A stretch of 64,000 nucleotides of DNA, taken from Longitalea luteola (GTDB lineage Bacteria > Bacteroidota > Bacteroidia > Chitinophagales > Chitinophagaceae). The notes under the pieces are model-generated. The model saw nothing but the letters and a program-made list of their open reading frames with translations, made no database searches and was not told the origin of the DNA. Made by a program: the position numbers and the translations under genes. Positions 51,381 through 60,113 of this stretch are shown one piece after another. The stretch is taken from the NCBI RefSeq assembly GCF_017356035.1, contig NZ_JAFIQX010000003.1:434001-498000 (forward strand), read 5' to 3'. Position 1 is the stretch's first letter, and each line of letters begins with the position of its first letter.

Positions 51381-51741
51381 TTGTATCATATTTATACTTC
51401 ACCACCACTGCGGTTACAACGCCCCACACCTGCATATTCATTTCTTCTGTGACTACCAATGGTTTGTAAAGAGGGTTTTCGGCATGGAGCACCAGCGACC
51501 GGCGGGTTTGCACCAGGCGCCGAACGGTAAATTCGCCGCTTACCACGGCCAGCACGATCATGCCACTGGCGGGTTTTATGGAGCGGTCAACCACCAACAG
51601 CGAGCCGTGTGGCATACAGGCATTGATCATACTATCGCCCGACACCCGGAAATAGAAGGTTGCGGTAGGGTGCTGCACCAGGTATTTCGACAAGTCAATA
51701 ACATCCTCCTGGTAATCTTTTGCCGGAGACGGAAAGCCCAT
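51364..51741 (-). CDS. umuD: UmuD'-like S24 protein, apparently born in processed form
   Basis: A 125-residue LexA-fold protein. It begins MGFPSPAKDY; the glycine corresponds to G25 of E. coli UmuD, the first residue left after RecA-stimulated self-cleavage. An in-frame stop lies 17 codons upstream of this ATG with no other start between, so the 24-residue tail is absent. The nucleophile S37 (SGDSMI) is kept and aligns with S60. The general-base lysine K97 is replaced by R74 (GEFTVRRL). With no gap in the alignment, it appears to be a permanent UmuD' form that pairs with UmuC. Confidence 0.9.
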   Translation of the reverse strand: MGFPSPAKDYQEDVIDLSKYLVQHPTATFYFRVSGDSMINACMPHGSLLVVDRSIKPASGMIVLAVVSGEFTVRRLVQTRRSLVLHAENPLYKPLVVTEEMNMQVWGVVTAVVVKYKYDTNDCAG

Positions 51742-52046
51742 AAATATTTGTTTGGTTGCAGTACAAAAATACTAAGATTATTAGTAAATTTGTACTAATG
51801 AATTTAGTGGAAAACTTTATGATTTTCGTTTTCCGCTTTCGTTCTCCGGAAACGCATACATGGGGATGATGCGCCTAAAATACAGATGCTGAGCGGGTTT
51901 GGTAACAAAGATCATCCGGATGGCCACTGTATCGATCGTAACGAAATTAGTTATAAACGCAGCAGAAAAAAGTTCAGCTTATAACAAAAAAAGTACAAAG
52001 CATCCTTTATGCAATTTGAATTCGAATTTGTTTTTTTCTTTGATAC
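51742..52046. other. Divergent control region between umuD' and a small regulator gene
   Basis: Contains the dyad operators near 51760-51798 and otherwise AT-rich sequence without a gene. A near-match box TTTCTTTG lies just before the start of the divergent gene at 52047. Confidence 0.6.
51760..51798 (-). promoter_or_regulatory. Promoter and paired dyad operators of the umuD'C cassette
   Basis: Two dyads share AGTA-N6-TACT: 51760-51773 and 51783-51796 (the second extended to TTAGTA-N6-TACTAA at 51781-51798). Their centres are 23 bases apart. On the minus strand TATTTTTG (51771-51764), a TAnnTTTG box, lies inside the first dyad, 22 bases before the start codon. A repressor bound there would block the promoter. 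Confidence 0.6.
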
Positions 52047-52328
52047 ATGGAAAAAGATCCACGATATAAAGCTGTAAAAATTTTGATTGAGGGGAAACAT
52101 ATATCCGAATTCAAGGAAATCTTTACCCATGTTCCTAAAACTATTATGGCTCATGACCTGGGTACCAACAATAACCGAATGACGCGTTTGATCTCAAACG
52201 TTGAACAGTTTACGTTAGCTGAATTATACAAGATCAGTGATCTGTTGGATGTAGATTATAAGACGATCTTTTCATTGGCGCACACGCAGCATTTCGGTAA
52301 CGACAAAAGAGGTAAAAAAAAACCTTAA
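52047..52328 (+). CDS. Small putative helix-turn-helix regulator
   Basis: A 93-residue protein. The arrangement KHISEFKEIFTHVPKTIMAH then NNRMTRLISNVEQFTLAELY and ISDLLDVDYKTIFSLAH resembles Cro/XRE-type helix-turn-helix proteins of Bacteroidota, though weakly. It is divergent from the umuD'C cassette across 305 bases. By position it is a candidate to bind the AGTA-N6-TACT dyads; that link is inference. Confidence 0.6.
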   Translation: MEKDPRYKAVKILIEGKHISEFKEIFTHVPKTIMAHDLGTNNNRMTRLISNVEQFTLAELYKISDLLDVDYKTIFSLAHTQHFGNDKRGKKKP

Positions 52329-52480
52329 CCGGCACTTAATGTAATAGGTAACCGGTAATCCTGTTTCTTCTACCCTTATCCTACTTTACCCGTCGAATCT
52401 GCCACCTGGCATCGTAAGCAGGTAAAGCGCAAAACTCCTCCCCATGTCCATAAATGATTAGTAGCCCGGAGGGGTATCAG

Positions 52481-52502
52481 GGGCCATCGCAAGATGGCCC
52501 TT
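52481..52502 (+). terminator. Hairpin GGGCCATC-GCAA-GATGGCCC
   Basis: A perfect 8-bp stem with a GCAA tetraloop and a short T tail; may end the transcript of the small regulator gene or an unannotated RNA. Confidence 0.55.
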
Positions 52503-52639
52503 CATATTTATAGTAAATGTGTTCAACTCTTTTTTTATGAAAGTGTACCACTCTTTCCATGCTGCTTCAGCGATGTGTGGCTCACCTGTCACGGTAATTT
52601 CGACCGGGGCAAAATGTTTTTCCTATACAGTTAGTTTAT

Positions 52640-52700
52640 AAAGGAGGTGATCTTTGTGTCGCCTCCGCTTCTAAAACGCAATGCCAAAATAGCTGAATAA
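52640..52700 (+). promoter_or_regulatory. Extended Shine-Dalgarno in a hairpin before a 14-codon open frame
   Basis: AAAGGAGGTGATC (52640-52652) is complementary to 13 bases of the usual 16S rRNA 3' end. Eight bases after GGAGG a GTG opens a 14-codon frame (52656-52700, MSPPLLKRNAKIAE). GGAGGTGA can also pair with TCGCCTCC (52659-52666) inside that frame, so the site could be masked by a hairpin. Such strong sites are rare in this phylum; a leader-peptide or ribosome-binding switch is only inferred. Confidence 0.4.
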
Positions 52701-52831
52701 ATAGCGATTTGATTATAGAAAGGCTGTCGTAATAATTCTTTGCTTGCATTATGAAGTCCAGCCATGTTTTCGTTTATGCCGACCGTTAACGTAGACGATT
52801 GCCTCATTTAACCAATTGTAAAACTTGCTGT

Positions 52832-54750
52832 ATGTTAACAACTTCAACACTGCTACAAAGGAGAAGGTATGGGCATGCATTTTTAAACCATGCATTGCCA
52901 TTCTTGTGTATACTATTATATTCCTTACTGCCTGCTCTTCTACACGCCCAGGAACCCGCCGGCAGGAACGTTACTATAAAAGGAACCATAAGAACGGAGG
53001 CCGGTGAACCACTATCCGGCGTTTCCGTAGTTGTTAAAGGAACTTCCAATGGAACAACTACCAGAGAAGATGGCGCTTTTCACCTCAGCGTCCCCGAAAA
53101 CAGTACACTGTCCATTTCCATGGTGGGTTTTGTAAACAAAGAAATAAAAGTTGGCAGGAGCGATCAGCTGCACCTTGCCATTTCACTGAATTCAGATAAG
53201 CTGGAAATGGATAAGGTGATCGTGGTTGGATATGGTACCCGCCGTAAGTCAGATGTAACCGGTTCCATTGTGTCCATCAGCGAACAATCCATCAAAGACA
53301 TTCCTTCCAGCAACCTGGCAGCGGCCATTCAGGGCCAGGGCGCTGGTATCGATATTCAGCGAAGCGGCGCCAACAGTAAACCAGGCGCTACGCCCAATAT
53401 TCTCATCAGGGGCTCAAGATCGCTAGGCGCCAGCAATGACCCGCTGATCGTTGTAGATGGTATTCCGTTCAACGGCAGTATTAACGACCTTAACCAGGAC
53501 GATGTAGCTTCTGTAGAAATTTTAAAGGACGGTTCGTCTACGGCTATCTATGGTTCAAGAGGGGCTAACGGCGTCATCCTGATCACGACAAAACGCGGCA
53601 AAACTTCGAAACCAATATTTACTTACAGCGGTTATGTAGGCTCCAGCCGGGTAACCAGGAAATTTCCGGTGATGAATGCCGAGGAATTTACCAACCTGAA
53701 AAAATGGGCTAACATTATTGCCAACCCGGGAAAATATACCGGTCTCGATGACCAGCAGTTCTTAACCAATGGCGTATTTGATCCTGCAGAAGTAGAAGGT
53801 ATAAAGACCGGCCGTAATACCGACTGGCAGGAGCTGATGTTTAAAACCGGTATTATTACCGATCACCAGTTAGGGGTAACCGGCGGAACTGATCAAACAC
53901 AATATGCCATTTCCGGTGGTTACTTTACTCAAACAGGAATTTATCAGGGGCAGAGCTTTGAGCGATACACCGTTAAGTTAAGTTTGGATCAGCAATTGGG
54001 CAGGATGTTCAAAGTGGGGTTGAATTCATTGAATACGTATACGCTGCGGAAAGGCGAGAGCGCCAACCCGATGGGGCAGGCACTGCGTGCCAGTCCGCTG
54101 GCGTCACCATACGATAGTGCCGGTAATATCCTGAACGCCTATGTTCCGGGAAGCGCCAACCAGGTATGGAATCCGCTGGCCGATCTTATTCCCGGCGCTG
54201 CAGTAGAAAACAGGAAGCGGCTGGGCACGTTTACCACTTTGTACCTGGAAGCAAATCTGTTCAAAGGATTGAAATACCGGTTGAATGCAGGCGCAGAGAT
54301 GGTTTTATGGGCTTCGATCTAACGGTGGTTGCATTTGCCAGATGGGGCGCTACCATGAACAGCAGCCTGCATGGCGGCGGCTTTGTGAATACCTATCAGG
54401 GCACTTACAATAATCTGAAAACAAATTACTGGACACCCGAAAATCGCGAGCAATGGAATCCCAAGGCGAATTCCGCTGCTACCAATCCACTAAACCGTTC
54501 CGTGATGAGTTACTTCGACGGATCGTTCGTTAAGATCAGAAGCATCAGCCTTGGCTATAACCTCGATGTTTCGCAGGTAAAACGCATGGGCCCCAGGAAT
54601 TGCCGCGTATATGCCACTGCTGCAGATCCGTTCATCCTGTTTTCGCCTTTCAGGCGGGCAGGAGGTATTGATCCCGAAGGTACGGGCGCAGTAGGCGCCG
54701 ATACACCGCCTACGTGGTCATTGATCTTTGGTCTTAACCTGTCGTTTTAA
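52832..54750 (+). pseudogene. SusC/RagA-family outer-membrane receptor with internal deletion
   Basis: The N-terminal 496 codons (signal peptide; carboxypeptidase-like domain with VTIKGTIRTEAGEPLSGVSV; plug with VIVVGYGTRRKSDVTGSI, PLIVVDGIPFNGSI and SRGANGVILITTKRG) run in one frame to a stop at 54320-54322. The C-terminal end (GFDLTVVAFARWGATMN to FGLNLSF) continues in another frame to 54750. About 350 residues of beta barrel are missing at the junction near 54300. The partner susD and a GH105 gene downstream are intact, so the loss looks recent. Confidence 0.88.
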
Positions 54751-54774
54751 TTTTTACAACCCAAAAAGTGATTT

Positions 54775-56511
54775 ATGAAAAAGATCTTACTATTCTGCAG
54801 CGGGTTGCTGATCGCTTTAACCGGCTGTAACAAGAAACTGAAAGAAGAACCAAACTCTATATTGGTACCAGCATTTTTTAAGACCAGTCAGGGCCTGCAG
54901 GCCGGGCTGGATGCAGCTTATGCGGGTACGCGTAATTTCTGGGGCGCGCAGGAATTGTTTACTGCCACTGTAATAGGAACAGATGAATTTATGCGGGGTG
55001 TAGATGGAAACAGCGATATCAACCTGTACAGTTATACGTCTACCCATGGCACGGTGCTCACGCTTTGGCGGGCGGCTTATCTTTTCATCAATACCTGTAA
55101 TGGCATTATCGACAATGCTGAGGAGGTGGAGCTGCCGGCTGCAACGAAGAACAGTCTCGTGGCGCAGGCAAAATTCCTGCGGGCCAATTACTATTTTATC
55201 CTGGTGCAGTTCTGGGGCGATGTTGCCCTGAGTAAAAACTTTCAATCAGGATCCACTACATCCGCTAAACGCGATCCCATGGCAGATGTATATGATTTCA
55301 TCATCCATGACCTGAAAGATGCGATCGCTGTGTTGCCGGCGGGTCCCAAAAGCAATGGGGTATTGCCGGGGAAAGCAACTGCTGTTGCAGCCAAACATGT
55401 GCTGGCTAAGGTATACCTCACCCGCGCCGGCTCCACTGCAAAAAAGGCCACCGATTACCAGGACGCTTACAATACAGCAGTTGATATTATCAACACAAGA
55501 GCCTCGTTGGGTTTGAACCTGTTACCTGATTTTGGAAAGATCTTCGCAGAAGGCAATGAGGAAAATGAAGAAGTGCTCTGGACTGTGCAACATACAGCTA
55601 ATCTGGCGTACAACGGTCCGAACAACAGCGGCATCAGCTCCAGTGGTGGCGTTAGCACTTATAGTGCCGACAATGTATTGAATCATATGTGGGTGGGGCA
55701 ATATGAAAAAAGACCGGGTATGATCCGTAGCACAGCTTATGGCCGCCCATATATTCGTTGTATTCCTACCCGGTGGTTAACTGATACCGCTTTTAAAGAA
55801 AGAGTGAACGACACGCGCTACAGCAAAACATTCCAAACTGTTTGGTATGCGAATAATCCAGATCCGAAGGGATACCCGGTTTGGCCCGATCCACTGCCTG
55901 CGGGTGCGCCTGCCGGCGCCGTTGCCGGACAACCGAAATTCAGGTTAGGGGATACGGCCATCTATATGCCGGGCGTGGATGCAAGCGCTTCACAAATAGC
56001 TGCGAGTCCTTACCTGCTGGTGCCGCCCCGGAAATACGACAACACCCTGTCGGCCACCATGATCAAGTTTTTCGATTCTAAACGTGCCGACCTGAATTCA
56101 CCTTCCATAAGACCGGTGATCGTATACCGCCTGGCGGAAACTTATCTCATAGCGGCAGAAGCGGCTTTTATGATGGGCAATATACCTGATGCCGTAAAAT
56201 ATATCAATACCGTTCGCCAAAGAGCTGCTTACCCAACCGGTAATGCAACGGCTATGGACATAACTGCTGCCGATCTTTCGCAGGACTTCATACTTGACGA
56301 ACGTACCCGCGAACTGTGCGGTGAGAATATGCGGTGGTGGGACCTGGTGCGTACCGGCAAATTATTGCCACGGGTAAAAATGCACAACAGGGAAGCCGCT
56401 GCCAACATTGAAAACAAGCATGTATTGCGGCCCATACCGCAGGCGCAGATCGATGCTACCACCACCGGCGAACCGTATAACAATAGTTTGTATTTTCCAT
56501 TATGGAATTAG
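54775..56511 (+). CDS. SusD/RagB-family outer-membrane lipoprotein
   Basis: A 578-residue surface lipoprotein (lipobox LTGC, about residue 18) that binds glycans with its SusC partner. Family features: TLWRAAYLFINTCNGIIDN, AQAKFLRANYYFILVQFWGD, YRLAETYLIAAEAAFMMG and ERTRELCGENMRWWDLVRTG. Helical TPR-like units frame the molecule. It lies 24 bases after the broken susC gene and 35 bases before the GH105 gene; the set looks like a rhamnogalacturonan/pectin utilisation locus. Confidence 0.93.
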   Translation: MKKILLFCSGLLIALTGCNKKLKEEPNSILVPAFFKTSQGLQAGLDAAYAGTRNFWGAQELFTATVIGTDEFMRGVDGNSDINLYSYTSTHGTVLTLWRAAYLFINTCNGIIDNAEEVELPAATKNSLVAQAKFLRANYYFILVQFWGDVALSKNFQSGSTTSAKRDPMADVYDFIIHDLKDAIAVLPAGPKSNGVLPGKATAVAAKHVLAKVYLTRAGSTAKKATDYQDAYNTAVDIINTRASLGLNLLPDFGKIFAEGNEENEEVLWTVQHTANLAYNGPNNSGISSSGGVSTYSADNVLNHMWVGQYEKRPGMIRSTAYGRPYIRCIPTRWLTDTAFKERVNDTRYSKTFQTVWYANNPDPKGYPVWPDPLPAGAPAGAVAGQPKFRLGDTAIYMPGVDASASQIAASPYLLVPPRKYDNTLSATMIKFFDSKRADLNSPSIRPVIVYRLAETYLIAAEAAFMMGNIPDAVKYINTVRQRAAYPTGNATAMDITAADLSQDFILDERTRELCGENMRWWDLVRTGKLLPRVKMHNREAAANIENKHVLRPIPQAQIDATTTGEPYNNSLYFPLWN

Positions 56512-56546
56512 AAACTGAGTCAATAAATAATAACAACAAAGAGAAC

Positions 56547-57686
56547 ATGAAAAAAACGATTCGATGCCTGTTATTCGTGGCGGTGGTTTTGCAAATGCAA
56601 CCCGATACCTGTGAGGCGCAATCAAAAAAAACAATAACCGAAAAATGGCCGGCAGGAACATCGCCACAGGAAGTGGGTAAGCGGGTGGCAGCGCATTTTG
56701 TGCAAACGCCGCATACCAATTTCAATCGTCCAACGCCACCCAAGGTGATCACTTACCCCGAAACCTGTACCTGGTATGGGGCGCTCACTTTTGCCAAACA
56801 AACCAATGATGCAGCATTGATGAAAAAGCTGGCTGAACGTTTTGAGCCTTTGTTCGGCGCACGGGATACGCTGATCCCCAAACCAGACCATGTTGATTAT
56901 ACCGTGTTTGGCGCAGTACCGCTCGAGCTGTACATGCAAACAAAAGATAAACGATACCTGGAACTGGGGCAACGTTTTGCCGACAAACAATGGGGCCCGC
57001 CCGAAGGACCACGCGTTAAACCGGAGTCGCAACTGTTTTACAACCAGGGACTAACCTGGCAAACGCGGATGTGGATCGACGATATGTTCATGATCACCGC
57101 CGTACAGGCACAGGCCTACCGGGCTACCGGCGATAAAAAATATATTGAAAGGGCTGCCAGGGAAATGGTGGTGTATCTCGACTCGCTGCAAAAGCCGAAT
57201 GGACTGTTCTATCACGCGCCTGATGTGCCTTTCTTCTGGGGCAGGGGCGATGGCTGGATGGCAGTTGGTATGGCGGAACTGCTACGCTCATTGCCGGAAG
57301 ACAATCCGAACCGCGAACGTATTATGCGGGGGTACAAGACCATGATGGCTTCTTTGCTGAAATACCAGGCAGAGACCGGTATGTGGCGGCAGCTGATCGA
57401 TGATCCTGAGGCATGGCCGGAAACATCCTGCACCGGCATGTTCACCTTTGCCATGATCACAGGTGTAAAAAATGGATGGCTCGATGCGGCTACTTATGGC
57501 CCGGCTGCCCGCAAAGGCTGGCTCGCATTGGTATCGTATATCGATGAAAATGCCGATATGCGGGAAGTATGCGAAGGCACAAATAAAAAGAATGACCGGC
57601 AATACTACCTCGATCGTAAACGCAATATCGGCGACCTGCATGGCCAGGCCCCGGTGTTATGGTGCGCTACGGCGTGGTTGCGCTAA
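56547..57686 (+). CDS. Unsaturated rhamnogalacturonyl hydrolase (GH105/GH88-like)
   Basis: A 379-residue secreted glycoside hydrolase. The ATG giving MKKTIRCLLFVAVVLQMQPD supplies a signal peptide; an upstream in-frame ATG (56502) overlaps the susD stop and is rejected. The alpha/alpha-barrel landmarks are WIDDMFMITAVQAQAYRATG, the segment HAPDVPFFWGRGDGWMAVGM and SCTGMFTFAMITG. GH105 enzymes remove unsaturated galacturonic acid from lyase products of rhamnogalacturonan. It completes the SusC/SusD locus. Confidence 0.9.
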   Translation: MKKTIRCLLFVAVVLQMQPDTCEAQSKKTITEKWPAGTSPQEVGKRVAAHFVQTPHTNFNRPTPPKVITYPETCTWYGALTFAKQTNDAALMKKLAERFEPLFGARDTLIPKPDHVDYTVFGAVPLELYMQTKDKRYLELGQRFADKQWGPPEGPRVKPESQLFYNQGLTWQTRMWIDDMFMITAVQAQAYRATGDKKYIERAAREMVVYLDSLQKPNGLFYHAPDVPFFWGRGDGWMAVGMAELLRSLPEDNPNRERIMRGYKTMMASLLKYQAETGMWRQLIDDPEAWPETSCTGMFTFAMITGVKNGWLDAATYGPAARKGWLALVSYIDENADMREVCEGTNKKNDRQYYLDRKRNIGDLHGQAPVLWCATAWLR

Positions 57687-58018
57687 TATGTACTTTGACC
57701 TGTAAGTTGGTCGTGAACAGGTTGGGGAACGGTAAACCGCGAATGGCGATCAAAGCTGGGAAAAAGCAAAAAAATTGGGTAGTTAAAGAAGGCGCTACAC
57801 AGTTGATCCGGTTATAAGCGGCACAGTAATTTCACTATTTTGCAGAGTATAATAACGGAATATTCAAACCGAAATATACGAATTTACATTTGGCAATATA
57901 ATTAGCACGCTGAAAGACAATAGAGGCCAGTTTTCTATTGTTATGTATACAATAAACGGGCATCATTTTTGGACTACTCAATGGCAACCATTATTCAATA
58001 ACAGCTATTGAGAATACT
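57687..58018. other. Spacer between the GH105 and DUF5063 genes
   Basis: No gene or repeat array seen. A small hairpin (CAATAGA with TCTATTG, about 57919-57943) lies in the AT-rich second half. Confidence 0.5.
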
Positions 58019-58555
58019 TTGCCACTCTCTGACAAGATACTAGTATCAAAGATTATTGCGACAAACGAGTTCACGAACTTTATTGATGCCGCAAAAAAAT
58101 ATTGTTCCTTCATTGAATCGCATGAGGCGGAAACGCCCCGGCAGTTTGTCCTGCTTTCCCAAAACCATTTGCTCAGCCTGTATAACCTGGGTAATTGCAT
58201 GATGTTGATGGAAGAGAAAAGCGATCAAAAATTCGAGGTGAAGCTGGACGAACTTGAATTTCAAAAGACACTCCATTTTATAGCCGACCGGTTATGGGAT
58301 TATCGCTATTACTGGTATGTGTTTGATCCCACGACAAAGAAAAAAGATACAGGTATTGTTTATGGCGACCTGTACGAAGACCTGGGTGCCATTTATAAAT
58401 ACCTGAAGCAATCCCTGCTCTTGTATGCGCTGAAATCTTCAGACGCGAAACAGAATGCCGTTTGGGATTTTAAGTGGAACTTCGATACACATTGGAGCGG
58501 CCACTGCGCCAACGCCATTTGCGCCATGCATTATTTTCTTCAAAAAGGTAGATAA
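58019..58555 (+). CDS. DUF5063 protein
   Basis: A 178-residue, mostly helical protein. The C-terminal WDFKWNFDTHWSGHCANAIC and the middle IVYGDLYEDLGAIYKYLKQS are typical of DUF5063, a family of unknown function common in Bacteroidota. The start is uncertain: the frame is open from 57956 with no ATG, and the TTG at 58019 gives a reasonable length. Possibly co-transcribed with the CYTH gene 76 bases downstream. Confidence 0.75.
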   Translation: MPLSDKILVSKIIATNEFTNFIDAAKKYCSFIESHEAETPRQFVLLSQNHLLSLYNLGNCMMLMEEKSDQKFEVKLDELEFQKTLHFIADRLWDYRYYWYVFDPTTKKKDTGIVYGDLYEDLGAIYKYLKQSLLLYALKSSDAKQNAVWDFKWNFDTHWSGHCANAICAMHYFLQKGR

Positions 58556-58631
58556 CGTACAAACCTGGCTGCCAAACAGGTTGCTGCCATAACTGGAGCT
58601 GCAAAGGCATTAAAGAACTAGCTTTGTCATT

Positions 58632-59105
58632 ATGGGTATAGAAATAGAAAGAAAATTCCTGGTGAATAAAGAAAAATGGAACCAGGTGGTAAAAGCGCAA
58701 AGATCGCTTTTCAGGCAGGGTTATATGGTTTCAGATCCAGAGAAGACGATCCGTGTGCGCCTTACTGATGCGGCCGGTTACTTAACCATAAAAGGACGAA
58801 CGGTGGGCGCTTCAAAACCGGAATACGAATACGCGATTCCGCGGGAAGATGCAGAACAGTTGCTTGACATGTTTTGCAGCTCGGAGATCAGCAAAATAAG
58901 GAACTTCATTACCCATGACGGCAAGCTGTGGGAAGTTGATGAGTTCCTGGGCGAGAATGAGGGGCTTATTGTTGCTGAAATAGAACTGGATGATGAGCGC
59001 GAAACTTTTTCTCTTCCCGATTGGATCGACAGGGAAGTGACCCACGAAAAAAAGTATTCCAATTCGAACCTGTCAGTAAACCCGTATAAGAACTGGCGTT
59101 CATAA
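58632..59105 (+). CDS. CYTH-domain triphosphatase-like protein
   Basis: A 157-residue protein with the signature EIERKFLV at residues 4-11. Basic and acidic tunnel residues continue in KTIRVRLT, YLTIKGRT, EYEYAIP and IVAEIELDDE. CYTH tunnel-fold proteins hydrolyse inorganic triphosphate or related compounds with Mg2+. The short length fits the bacterial single-domain type (YgiF/NeuTTM-like). A terminator follows 16 bases after the stop. Confidence 0.92.
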   Translation: MGIEIERKFLVNKEKWNQVVKAQRSLFRQGYMVSDPEKTIRVRLTDAAGYLTIKGRTVGASKPEYEYAIPREDAEQLLDMFCSSEISKIRNFITHDGKLWEVDEFLGENEGLIVAEIELDDERETFSLPDWIDREVTHEKKYSNSNLSVNPYKNWRS

Positions 59106-59121
59106 CAAACAGTACAAACAA

Positions 59122-59166
59122 AACGGTAAACCATCCGCAGGCGCGTTTGATTTACCGTTTTTTATT
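59122..59166. terminator. Shared terminator between convergent CYTH and acidic-protein genes
   Basis: AACGGTAAA (59122-59130) pairs with TTTACCGTT (59151-59159) around a 20-base loop; T-rich tails occur on the plus strand and weakly on the minus strand. Confidence 0.7.
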
Positions 59167-59183
59167 TTGATGTTGATACCTGG

Positions 59184-59807
59184 TTATTTCTCGTCGTCGT
59201 CTCTTCTGCCTTCGTTCAGGGCATCATTGTCACCACTGCCGAAACTGTAATAATCATTTTCTTCATCGTCAATCGGCTTTTTCAGGTCCTGATCATTCTC
59301 ATCAGGCATGTCGAGGTCCTCGCCGGTGCTGTCTTCAGAAACGGCTGCTTCATTTAATGGATCACCATCGAGGTCTGTATCGTCGAGTCCTTCCTTCCTG
59401 AACAATTCATCTTCATTCATATCCATATCCTGGTCTTTTTCACCCAGCATGGCCAGGTCCTCAGGTGTTACATCGGCATCGGTTCCCATAACGATCTCAA
59501 CCTCGTCGTCCCCCTCCTCAAAAATATCCTTACCATCGCGAATACCTTCCTCATCGTCTGATGCGGCTGTGGTATCGCCCATGGCGGCCGGAACACCTGC
59601 ATTTGTAATATGTTCCTGGCCCGGAATATCCGATACATCAGGAATTTCTATATATGACCCGTCCTGCCCCAGCTGTGCTTTTTTTCTTTTACTGGCTGTT
59701 GAGTCCTTCGCACTGGCCTGTTCCTGATTCAGCTCATTATTGAATTCATTGGTATCGTTAAGCTCTTGATCCGAGCGTTTGGTTTTATCATTTTTTGTTC
59801 GTGGCAT
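59184..59807 (-). CDS. Highly acidic low-complexity protein
   Basis: A 207-residue protein starting MPRTKNDKTKRSDQELNDTN; an upstream in-frame Met (59828) is less likely. A short basic head is followed by asparagine-, aspartate- and glutamate-rich sequence with many DxD and EDE runs (for example GKDIFEEGDDEVEIVMG), and no hydrophobic core. It is probably disordered; such proteins may bind cations or basic proteins. No family recognised. Convergent with the CYTH gene. Confidence 0.72.
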   Translation of the reverse strand: MPRTKNDKTKRSDQELNDTNEFNNELNQEQASAKDSTASKRKKAQLGQDGSYIEIPDVSDIPGQEHITNAGVPAAMGDTTAASDDEEGIRDGKDIFEEGDDEVEIVMGTDADVTPEDLAMLGEKDQDMDMNEDELFRKEGLDDTDLDGDPLNEAAVSEDSTGEDLDMPDENDQDLKKPIDDEENDYYSFGSGDNDALNEGRRDDDEK

Positions 59808-60113
59808 AACACATTTTTTTAACAACATGCCTGAAAAAACTATGCCTTGCTGCTTTCCGCATAACTGTCAGAAAAACATTGATTAAGGCTTTGTATGCAA
59901 GTGAACATGACAGTGTTACACCTAATAAAAAAATGAGCATCGAAGGCCTTGTCTTAATGCTAATATAGCTTACCACTATGTCAATTTAGCAAAATTGATT
60001 ATGCCAAATAGTAGCGTACTTGCAAGCGTATTACTGCGAAAACTATATTGTTAAACTCTAGCGATCTGTCATCGGCCTGCTGGCTGTATGACCCGTAAAA
60101 AACTGACTGCTGT
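59808..60113. other. Spacer between the acidic-protein gene and the second susC
   Basis: No gene, repeat array or clear promoter box recognised; it must hold the divergent promoters of both genes. Confidence 0.5.

Larger units (their letters stand above)
52329..52831. other. Long leader region of the broken susC gene
   Basis: Contains a terminator-like hairpin (52481-52500), an extended ribosome-binding-type sequence with a tiny open frame (52640-52700) and weak GGTAACC words near 52350. No other gene is seen. Confidence 0.55.

Noticed and set aside
52640-52652. Fragment of a 16S rRNA gene on the opposite strand
   Set aside because: Similarity to the 16S 3' end stops after 13 bases, so it is not an rRNA remnant.
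54166-54300. Independent gene start for the susC 3' fragment
   Set aside because: The first about 45 codons of that frame are the out-of-frame shadow of the N-terminal part; only the sequence after the junction is SusC-like.
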